A stretch of 12,743 bases of DNA. It comes from CAZPAN01 sp964428485 (GTDB lineage: Bacteria; Actinomycetota; Coriobacteriia; Coriobacteriales; CADBOM01). The translations under genes were made by a program, and so were the position numbers. Where the stretch lies: positions 1 through 12,743 of the forward strand of contig CAYRYP010000043.1 in NCBI GenBank assembly GCA_964428485.1. Direction: 5' to 3'. Shown here in pieces: positions 7,283 to 12,743 of this stretch (positions within the stretch are counted from its first letter, which is position 1; the number at the start of each line of letters is the position of its first letter). The notes beneath the pieces are model-generated. The model was not told where the DNA came from. It saw only the letters and a list, made by a program, of their open reading frames with translations, and searched no databases.

Positions 7283-8173
7283 ATGACTAGCAGAAATACG
7301 CTTGACATCTTCTTGGAGGCAAAGCGCAATCGCCGCAAGGTTACGATGATTACCTGCTACGACTACACCATGGCGCGCATTGTTGATACCACCAACATCG
7401 ATTCGATTCTCGTCGGCGATTCCCTCGGGATGATGATGCTTGGGCACGACTCGACGTTGCCGGTGACGATGGACGACATGCTCTCTGCGACGAGGTCCGT
7501 CGTGAGAGGAGCTGCTCGCCCGTTCATTGTGGCCGACATGCCCTTCATGAGCTATCAGGCATCCTTCGAGGAGGGCATGCACAACGCCGCTAGGCTTATA
7601 GCTGAGGGCGGTGCGGGCGCCGTCAAGATCGAGGGGGCCACCTCCGCCACCGTCTTGCTCATCGGAGAGCTCATCGATCACGGGATCCCGGTTGTCGGAC
7701 ACCTCGGTCTCACCCCGCAGTCTGTCAATCAGTTCGGCGGCTTCAAGGCGCAGGGTAGGGATCTCGGGCAGATCTCCGAGCTTCTCATTGCATGCGAACG
7801 CTATGCCGACGCGGGGGTGCAGGCCTGCGTGCTCGAATGCATCCCGGCGGAGCTGGCCCGCCACATCACGCTTACGTTCCCGTTTGCCACCATTGGCATC
7901 GGTGCCGGACCGGATTGCGACGGCGAGGTGCAGGTATTGCATGATGTGCTCGGGATGGGAGAAAGGCTTCCCAAGCACGCCAATGCGTTCATGGATGGCA
8001 AGAAGGTGCTCTCTGAAGCTCTGGCGGCATACGACGCAGGCGTCAAAGGCGGGAAGTTCCCGACCTCTGATAACGCCGTGCACATCGATGCCACTCTCAT
8101 CACCAAGGCCGAGGAGTACCTCGACGGGTTGTTCGACTCGCTGATCGACGACAATGGCCTCATCGACAACTGA
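7283..8173 (+). CDS. panB: 3-methyl-2-oxobutanoate hydroxymethyltransferase (ketopantoate hydroxymethyltransferase)
   Basis: A 296-aa cytosolic enzyme that transfers the hydroxymethyl group from 5,10-methylene-THF to 3-methyl-2-oxobutanoate, giving ketopantoate, the first committed step to pantothenate and CoA. Visible signatures: TMITCYDYTMA (21-31), VGDSLGMMMLGHDSTLPVT (44-62) with the Mg ligand Asp46, FIVADMPFMSY (81-91) with Asp85, AVKIEGA (113-119), GHLGLTPQS (139-147) and LECIPAEL (184-191) with the catalytic-type Glu185. The C-terminus extends about 30 residues past the usual KFP motif (258-260). It starts 4 nt after folP-folK and overlaps rsmI by 20 nt. The link with the folate genes is metabolic, because PanB uses a folate one-carbon donor. 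panC and panD are not nearby. Confidence 0.96.
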   Translation: MTSRNTLDIFLEAKRNRRKVTMITCYDYTMARIVDTTNIDSILVGDSLGMMMLGHDSTLPVTMDDMLSATRSVVRGAARPFIVADMPFMSYQASFEEGMHNAARLIAEGGAGAVKIEGATSATVLLIGELIDHGIPVVGHLGLTPQSVNQFGGFKAQGRDLGQISELLIACERYADAGVQACVLECIPAELARHITLTFPFATIGIGAGPDCDGEVQVLHDVLGMGERLPKHANAFMDGKKVLSEALAAYDAGVKGGKFPTSDNAVHIDATLITKAEEYLDGLFDSLIDDNGLIDN

Positions 8174-9047
8174 CCGCGATGCGCGCGCATCGGGCATCCT
8201 TGAGGTGTGCGCCACTCCGATAGGCAACATGGGAGATTCGACCGTCCGCGTCATCGAGGCCCTCGGTGATGCGGACGTCATATTCGCGGAGGACACCAGG
8301 GTCACGCGCAAGCTCCTCTCGCGCCATGGGATCTCCACCCCCATTGAGAGATGCGACGAGAACGTCACCGCCTCGAAGATCCCCGAGATCATCGAGCGCG
8401 TCGCATCCGGGCAGCGCGTCGCCTTCGTGTCGGATGCGGGCATGCCGTGCATCAGCGACCCGGGGCAGCGCGTCGTGGAGGCGGTCCGACAAGCGGGGCT
8501 GGCCGTGACTGTGCTGCCCGGTGCAAGTGCTGTCGTCACGGCTGTGGCGGGTTGCGGGATCCCCGCGAAGGCTTTCTATTTTGGTGGGTTCCTACCTAGG
8601 AAGAGTTCCGAGCGAGTCTCAACCCTAAGAGCGCTTTCTGAGCTGGACGCACTTCTCGTCTTTTACGAGTCAAACCACCGCACTCTCGCATCGCTCTCCG
8701 ACATCGCCGAGGTCTTCCCTCGCCGCAGGGTGTGCATGGCCCGCGAGCTCACCAAGATCCACGAGGAGTACCTGGTTGCCGACGCCATCTCGCTTCTCGA
8801 GCAGGTCTCCTCGCGCGAGGGGGAGCTGAAGGGCGAGGTGGTGCTCGTAATCGGCCCTCCCGCCGAGGGGGAGGATAAACCCGTTGCCGACGACAGCTCT
8901 AAGGCGAACCCAGAGGACACCGCAACAGAGCTCGCCGCATCGGGTATGGGCGCCTCCAAGATCGCACGGGAGCTCTCAAGGCGTTTCTCTATCCCTAAGG
9001 AGGAGGCGTACGGGATTGCCATGCGCGCCCGCAGCTCTAGGGAGTAG
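8154..9047 (+). CDS. rsmI: 16S rRNA (cytidine1402-2'-O)-methyltransferase RsmI
   Basis: A 297-aa SAM-dependent methyltransferase of the tetrapyrrole-methylase fold; the family 2'-O-methylates C1402 in the 16S decoding centre. Visible signatures: CATPIGNMGDST (19-30), FAEDTRVTRKLL (44-55), VSDAGMPCISDPG (92-104), VLPGASAVVTA (120-130), FYFGGFLPRKSSER (141-154), FYESNHR (170-176), ARELTKIHEEY (196-206) and GELKGEVVLVIG (223-234). The C-terminal 45 residues form the small helical domain seen in many RsmI proteins. ATG 8154 lies inside panB (20-nt overlap) without a strong Shine-Dalgarno, which suggests translation coupled to panB termination; a downstream in-frame GTG at 8205 would cut into the first motif. 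The conserved neighbour metG follows after a 250-nt leader. Confidence 0.96.
   Translation: MASSTTDRDARASGILEVCATPIGNMGDSTVRVIEALGDADVIFAEDTRVTRKLLSRHGISTPIERCDENVTASKIPEIIERVASGQRVAFVSDAGMPCISDPGQRVVEAVRQAGLAVTVLPGASAVVTAVAGCGIPAKAFYFGGFLPRKSSERVSTLRALSELDALLVFYESNHRTLASLSDIAEVFPRRRVCMARELTKIHEEYLVADAISLLEQVSSREGELKGEVVLVIGPPAEGEDKPVADDSSKANPEDTATELAASGMGASKIARELSRRFSIPKEEAYGIAMRARSSRE
8177..8192 (+). repeat. 16-nt perfect palindrome, member of a small dispersed repeat
   Basis: CGATGCGCGCGCATCG is its own reverse complement and starts 4 nt after the panB stop, within rsmI codons. The same sequence, minus one C, recurs at 9101-9115 in the metG leader, and the similarity continues about 7 nt further right in both copies. 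Confidence 0.5.
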
Positions 9048-9100
9048 GGCCTACGGCCACGCTCTGCATCCGTACCCGTCCACGCCCATCCCCCCAGAGA

Positions 9101-9122
9101 CGATGCGCGCGATCGGACATTC
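9101..9122 (+). repeat. Repeat copy in the metG leader (upstream copy)
   Basis: This segment aligns with 8177-8199 with one gap and about two substitutions. Positions 9106-9118 (CGCGCGATCGGAC) are repeated exactly at 9216-9228. Its position on the upstream side of the possible metG promoter suggests an operator, but this is unproven and GC-rich chance similarity is possible. Confidence 0.4.
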
Positions 9123-9131
9123 AAGCCGGTA

Positions 9132-9164
9132 TGACAGTTCGTCGCGCGCGGTCAGTGTAAAATA
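9132..9164 (+). promoter_or_regulatory. Possible metG promoter
   Basis: TAAAAT at 9159-9164 matches a -10 box at 5 of 6 positions and is the most AT-rich point of the gap. ATGACA at 9132-9137 matches the -35 at 5 of 6, but the spacing is 21 nt, longer than the usual 17. Transcription would start near 9171, giving a leader of about 125 nt. No gene is supported between 9048 and 9297. Confidence 0.35.
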
Positions 9165-9212
9165 GCATCCTGTGTTAACGCACGCACATGTAGATTAGCG
9201 CGGAGAGCAAGA

Positions 9213-9228
9213 TCGCGCGATCGGACCG
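9213..9228 (+). repeat. 12-nt palindrome and second copy of the 13-nt direct repeat in the metG leader
   Basis: GATCGCGCGATC (9213-9224) is a perfect palindrome, and CGCGCGATCGGAC (9216-9228) repeats 9106-9118 exactly, 110 bp away. The two copies flank the possible promoter, so a regulator binding site is conceivable. Confidence 0.4.
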
Positions 9229-9280
9229 CAGGCTACAGCGCCCACTGCCAACGAGAGCAGCCGAGGCGCATTCGACTTGC

Positions 9281-9286
9281 AAGGAG
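9281..9286 (+). promoter_or_regulatory. Shine-Dalgarno supporting the metG start at 9298
   Basis: AAGGAG at 9281-9286 lies 11 nt before ATG 9298. It falls after the alternative in-frame TTG 9277, so that longer start has no usable site. Confidence 0.7.
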
Positions 9287-9297
9287 AATCACCAAAG

Positions 9298-10896
9298 ATG
9301 GCAGAGAGCTATTCGATAACCACGCCCATCTACTACGTCAACGATGTCCCCCATCTCGGGACCGCGTATACGACCATGGCCGCCGACACATTGGCCAGGT
9401 TCCAACGCATGAACGGCAAGGATGTCTTCTTCCTCACCGGCCTCGACGAGCATGGACAGAAGGTCGCCGAGTCGGCCGAGAAGCACGGGATGACCCCGCA
9501 GGAGTGGTGCGACAGCATAGCCCCTAAATTCCAGCAGACCTGGCGTGACCTCCTCATAAGCAACGACGACTTCATCCGCACCACCGAGGAGCGCCACATG
9601 AGGGGTGTCCAGGCCTTCTGGACCGCACTTTACGAGAAAGACTACCTCTACAAGGCCTCCTACGAGGGCTGGTACTGCGTTCATGAGGAGACCTACTACA
9701 CCTCCTCCGAGATCGAGGAGAACGAGCAGGGCGAGAAGGTCTGCCCCGAGTGCCACAGACCCCTGCGCTACAACTCTGATGGCGAGGAGAACTGGTTCTT
9801 CAAGCTCTCGGAGTTCCAGGACCGCCTACTCGAGTACTACGACGAGCACCCGGACTTCATCTGCCCCAACACCAGGCGCAACGAGGTGATCTCGTTTGTG
9901 AAGGGTGGCCTGAAGGATCTGTCGATCTCGCGCACATCCTTCGATTGGGGAGTTCCGCTGCCATTTGATGAGGGTCATGTCACCTATGTGTGGATCGATG
10001 CACTGCTCAACTACATCACCGCGATGGGATACGGCGGCAGCTCCGAGGAGGTCGCCAACTTCGAGAGGCGCTGGCCGGTCCAGTACCACTTCGTCGGCAA
10101 GGACATCATCCGCTTCCACTGCGTGATCTGGCCGGCGATGCTGATGGCCGCAGGGCTTCCGCTGCCGCAGAGCGTGTTTGCCCACGGCTTCCTGCTCACC
10201 AAGGGTGAGAAGATGTCCAAGTCCAGTGGCAACGCCGTCTCGCCCTCGGATCTCGTAAGGATCTTCGGGGTCGATGCGTACCGCTACTACTTCATGACCG
10301 ACGTGCCGTTTGGCAACGACGGGTCGATCTCGATGGAGCGGATGGTGCAGGTCTACAACGCCGACCTCGCCAACACCTGGAGCAACCTATGCTCCAGGGC
10401 GTTCAACATGGCCGTCAAGTACTTCGAGGGGAGGGTCCCTGAGATCTCTCCCGAAGTCTACGGTGAGTTGGAAGCCAGGCTCGGAAATCCGCTACGCGAG
10501 ATCGCGGAGGGCATGTACGCCGACTACGCCGAGGCTTTCTCCAACGTCGACTTCACCGGGGCGGCCGCCGTCGTCGCGAGGCTCTCGCAGAGAGCCAACT
10601 CCTATATCGAGGAGATGGCACCCTGGAACCTTGCGAAGGACGAGTCGAAATCCGACGACCTCGCATATGTGATCTACAACGCGCTCGAGGCTATCAGGCT
10701 GATAGCCGTCTACTATTCGCCCTGGATGCCGAACACCTCCGCCACCGCGCTGGAGTGCATCGGGCTTTCGGGAATGGAGTCCACCACGAGCCTTTCGGCG
10801 GTGTCGGCGTGGGGCATCCTTCCGGCAGGCAACAGCGTGGAGAACTGCCCGCCGTTGTTCCCGAGGCTTGATGTCTCGGAACTCGGGCTGGAATAG
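9298..10896 (+). CDS. metG: Methionyl-tRNA synthetase
   Basis: A 532-aa class Ia synthetase that charges tRNA-Met. The N-terminus SITTPIYYVNDVPHLGTAYTT (6-26) holds the HIGH-type motif as HLGT (19-22), with Thr instead of the second His. FLTGLDEHGQK (45-55) is the methionine-pocket region, and KMSKS (305-309) lies in TKGEKMSKSSGN. The connective-peptide zinc knuckle is altered: WYCVHEE (125-131) keeps one Cys (127) but has Glu where a second is usual, and CPEC (149-152) supplies the other pair. WIDALLNYIT (232-241) and HFVGKDIIRFH (264-274) are typical. There is no C-terminal tRNA-binding (EMAP/Arc1p) domain, so it is the short form. The start is set by AAGGAG 9281-9286; an in-frame TTG at 9277 would add 7 residues. 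tatD follows after 25 nt. Confidence 0.97.
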   Translation: MAESYSITTPIYYVNDVPHLGTAYTTMAADTLARFQRMNGKDVFFLTGLDEHGQKVAESAEKHGMTPQEWCDSIAPKFQQTWRDLLISNDDFIRTTEERHMRGVQAFWTALYEKDYLYKASYEGWYCVHEETYYTSSEIEENEQGEKVCPECHRPLRYNSDGEENWFFKLSEFQDRLLEYYDEHPDFICPNTRRNEVISFVKGGLKDLSISRTSFDWGVPLPFDEGHVTYVWIDALLNYITAMGYGGSSEEVANFERRWPVQYHFVGKDIIRFHCVIWPAMLMAAGLPLPQSVFAHGFLLTKGEKMSKSSGNAVSPSDLVRIFGVDAYRYYFMTDVPFGNDGSISMERMVQVYNADLANTWSNLCSRAFNMAVKYFEGRVPEISPEVYGELEARLGNPLREIAEGMYADYAEAFSNVDFTGAAAVVARLSQRANSYIEEMAPWNLAKDESKSDDLAYVIYNALEAIRLIAVYYSPWMPNTSATALECIGLSGMESTTSLSAVSAWGILPAGNSVENCPPLFPRLDVSELGLE

Positions 10897-10907
10897 GCGA
10901 CCGCCAC

Positions 10908-10913
10908 AGGAGG
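10908..10913 (+). promoter_or_regulatory. Shine-Dalgarno that fixes the tatD start
   Basis: AGGAGG at 10908-10913 lies 8 nt before ATG 10922. The longer reading from 10868 would overlap metG and has no such site. Confidence 0.8.
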
Positions 10914-10921
10914 CTTTCTCC

Positions 10922-11842
10922 ATGCCAGAGCCAGAGAACGGGTTCTTCTTCGACCCGGTTTTCAGGAATTCCAAAGGCGAGCCAGTAGCGGTGCCAAAGC
11001 TCGGCGGCGGCGTCGCCGACACCCACTGCCATCTGGATATGCTCGAGCACCCCGAGCTTTCGCTCGCCAGATGTGCATACAACGACGTGCTGCTCGTCGT
11101 AACCGTAGTGGAGGCGACAGAGGAGCCCCAGCAGACCTACGACATGCTTGCGGAGTGGCTGGGGAGCGCCTCGGCTCTGCTCGACAGATGGGGCGCTCGG
11201 TCGCTCTTGCCGGCCTGCCGCATAATCGCCGGAGTTCACCCGCACGCAGCATCGGGATACGACAAGGATGTCCGCAACGTCATCATGCGCTGCGCGATGC
11301 ATCCGCTCACGGTGGCGATCGGCGAGATCGGGCTCGACTATCACTACGACATGTCCCCACGCGATGTCCAGCGCGACGTCTTCAGAAGGCAGCTCGACCT
11401 CGCCAACGACATCGGCAAGCCGGTGGTCCTGCATATCCGGGAGGCTCACGAGGACGCTCTCGACATCCTCGACTCGGAGGGCATCCCGACAGGCGGGGTG
11501 CTCTTGCATTGCTGCACTACCGGTTGGGAGACGCTCGAGCCCTTCGTGGAAAGGGGCTGCATGCTGGCCTTCGGAGGGGCGCTGACGTTCTCGGCGTCCG
11601 ACGACATCCGCGATGCCGCAGCCAAGGCTCCGCTTGATCGAATAGTCACCGAGACCGACAGCCCCTACATGTCGCCCGTGCCCCTTCGTGGCACATCCTG
11701 CTCTCCCGAGAACGTGGTGTTCACGGCCGCGAAGCTGATGGACGTGAGGGGCGTGGACGAGGAGGGTTCGACCGATTTCCTCGACGCGATATTCGGAAAC
11801 GCCTTCAGGTTCTTCGGTATGGATCCCTTCCAACCGTCCTGA
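10922..11842 (+). CDS. tatD: TatD-family metal-dependent hydrolase (DNase)
   Basis: A 306-aa amidohydrolase-superfamily TIM-barrel protein; characterised TatD/YcfH members are metal-dependent DNases acting in the cytoplasm. Metal-site residues are visible: His35 and His37 in DTHCHLDM (33-40), Glu135 in AIGEIGLDYHYD (132-143), His171 in VVLHIREAHEDA (168-179), His196 in GGVLLHCC (191-198) and Asp246 in TETDSPY (243-249). The usual RGKRNEP segment after this motif is RGTSCSPENV here (256-265). About 30 hydrophilic residues precede the first metal motif, where most family members have only a few. It lies 25 nt behind metG and is probably co-transcribed; metG-tatD is a widespread pair. The often-adjacent rnmV/ksgA are not seen, and a flavoprotein gene comes next. 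Confidence 0.93.
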   Translation: MPEPENGFFFDPVFRNSKGEPVAVPKLGGGVADTHCHLDMLEHPELSLARCAYNDVLLVVTVVEATEEPQQTYDMLAEWLGSASALLDRWGARSLLPACRIIAGVHPHAASGYDKDVRNVIMRCAMHPLTVAIGEIGLDYHYDMSPRDVQRDVFRRQLDLANDIGKPVVLHIREAHEDALDILDSEGIPTGGVLLHCCTTGWETLEPFVERGCMLAFGGALTFSASDDIRDAAAKAPLDRIVTETDSPYMSPVPLRGTSCSPENVVFTAAKLMDVRGVDEEGSTDFLDAIFGNAFRFFGMDPFQPS

Positions 11843-11893
11843 GCAGGGCGCTGACGCCAGGTCGTCTCGCGCGGCTTGAACGGGGTTTGACTT

Positions 11894-12743
11894 ATGGTTT
11901 TCTCAGATAACGACAGATATGCGATGGGAGAGGCGCCCGAGGGCGACATCTCTTCCGGAACCGAGGGCGATGCTCATCCCGCGCCCGATGCAGCCGCATC
12001 CGAGCCTGGACGAGACGACGAGCTTTCCAGGGATGGGAGCCGGATCTACCAGAAGGGGACGGAGGAGCTGGCCGCCAGGGTCATCTCCCGCAGCTCGGCC
12101 GAACCGAGACGGCGCCCCTCCCGTCGCGCCGAAGACTCCGCCTCGGCGAGATCCCGTCTCGAGACCCTCCCTCAGATAGGGCCGAAGGTGCTCGATTCAG
12201 ACGCTCCGGTCCTGATGCTCCTATGTGGCTCTCCCAGAAAGCGCACGAGCGTATCGCTCGCCGACCTCGTGGAGAGAGGCGCGATGGAGGCCGGGGTGAG
12301 GACCTCCCGGTTCGAGCTCAGCGACAAGCGCGTGCATCCCTGCATCGGGTGTGGGGTTTGCGAGCGCACCGGAGAGTGCGTGTTCAGGAACAGGCCCTTC
12401 CCTGGCGATGCGACTGTCGACGACTACGACGAGTTCGTGACGATGCTCGATTCGGCCGACGGACTCGCGGTGTTCGCGCCGGTCTACTTCGCCGGGCCGT
12501 CTGCCCAGCTCAAGGCCGTCTACGACAGGTTCCAGCCCTATTGGTCGAGGAAGTATCTGCTTGGGGGCCCGTTCCCCGCGAGGCGTCCCTCTCAGCTTTT
12601 CGTGATCGGATCGGGAGGAGATCCGCACGGATACGAGCCGCTCACATCCATCTCGAAGAGCGCTTTGCAGATATCCGGGTTCGAGCTGGAGAAGATCTAC
12701 AGCTTCGTTGGCTACCTGGCGCCATCCGACGCGCCTGTGCCGG
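11894..12743 (+). CDS. Iron-sulfur flavoprotein-like NAD(P)H-dependent FMN reductase (partial, runs off the right edge)
   Basis: An open frame from ATG 11894 continues to the window end (283 codons seen). From residue about 105 it is flavodoxin-like: VLMLLCGSPRKRTS (106-119) is the FMN-phosphate loop, and APVYFAGPSAQLKAVYDR (195-212) is the typical second flavin segment. Cys150, 153, 156 and 162 (CIGCGVCERTGEC) give CX2CX2CX5C, the compact 4Fe-4S motif of iron-sulfur flavoproteins (Isf). The likely role is electron transfer or NAD(P)H-dependent reduction; the substrate is unknown. Residues 1-104 are hydrophilic, acidic then Arg/Ser-rich, and unusual for the family. The Shine-Dalgarno before ATG 11894 is weak, and later in-frame starts (ATG 11924, GTG 12188, ATG 12215) are possible. 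The codon style upstream of 12188 still looks coding, so the extension is probably real. It lies 51 nt after tatD. Confidence 0.82.
   Translation, partial: MVFSDNDRYAMGEAPEGDISSGTEGDAHPAPDAAASEPGRDDELSRDGSRIYQKGTEELAARVISRSSAEPRRRPSRRAEDSASARSRLETLPQIGPKVLDSDAPVLMLLCGSPRKRTSVSLADLVERGAMEAGVRTSRFELSDKRVHPCIGCGVCERTGECVFRNRPFPGDATVDDYDEFVTMLDSADGLAVFAPVYFAGPSAQLKAVYDRFQPYWSRKYLLGGPFPARRPSQLFVIGSGGDPHGYEPLTSISKSALQISGFELEKIYSFVGYLAPSDAPVP

Noticed and set aside
7250..8539. 429-codon minus-strand open frame
   Set aside because: It is antisense to panB and rsmI, which have unmistakable family motifs, and encodes low-complexity His/Arg-rich sequence.
9048..9070. Intrinsic terminator after rsmI (GGCC-TAC-GGCC)
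   Set aside because: It is only a 4-bp stem with a 3-nt loop and no U-tract.
9165..9297. T-box riboswitch in the metG leader
   Set aside because: The nearest string, GGACCGC at 9225-9231, does not match the T-box core TGGNACCGCG, and no Stem I features are visible.
10868..10921. tatD start at ATG 10868 overlapping metG
   Set aside because: AGGAGG 8 nt before ATG 10922 decides the start; the extra residues are not TatD-like.

Overview
This 12.7-kb window is high-GC, densely coding, and every supported gene lies on the plus strand. It looks chromosomal and actinobacterial, most probably Coriobacteriia (Olsenella/Atopobium/Collinsella-type). The order hpt-ftsH-folE-folP(-folK) followed by a pantothenate gene matches the conserved block of Actinomycetota (compare M. 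tuberculosis hpt, ftsH, folE, folP1, folB, folK, panC, panD), and rsmI-metG-tatD is another conserved bacterial string. The class assignment is inference from gene order, TTG start use and protein style, not from a database search.

Region 1 (1-2014) is the tail of a polysaccharide ABC exporter operon: the last codons of a probable ABC-2 permease, then a 614-aa Wzt/TagH-type ATPase. The ATPase carries, in place of the usual carbohydrate-binding domain, about 320 residues that read as three degenerate cell-wall-binding repeat 2 (CWB2) units. CWB2 is normally found outside the cell, anchoring surface proteins to anionic polymers; here it is fused to a cytoplasmic ATPase. This is the most interesting item in the window.

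Region 2 (2202-5058) holds hpt (purine salvage) and ftsH (membrane-bound zinc AAA+ protease), the latter with an unusual acidic tail rich in D-D-S. tilS, often the upstream neighbour of hpt, is absent; the exporter genes sit there instead. The short hpt-ftsH gap contains a sequence resembling the 5' end of tmRNA.

Region 3 (5043-9047) is a probable folate/one-carbon operon. A good promoter-like sequence overlaps the end of ftsH, followed by a structured leader and the tightly packed genes folE, folP-folK (one fused gene), panB and rsmI. Junctions are 0 nt, 4 nt and a 20-nt overlap, suggesting translational coupling. GTP cyclohydrolase I starts the pterin branch, the fused DHPS-HPPK performs two later steps, and PanB consumes 5,10-methylene-THF. 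No folB is present.

Region 4 (9048-12743) is a 250-nt leader with palindromic and direct repeats and a possible promoter, then metG, tatD and an incomplete flavoprotein gene. The last has an iron-sulfur flavoprotein cysteine motif (CX2CX2CX5C) behind a roughly 100-residue hydrophilic N-terminal extension, and runs off the window.

I saw no tRNA, rRNA, CRISPR, insertion sequence or prophage. The longest gene-free stretches are 250 and 187 nt.
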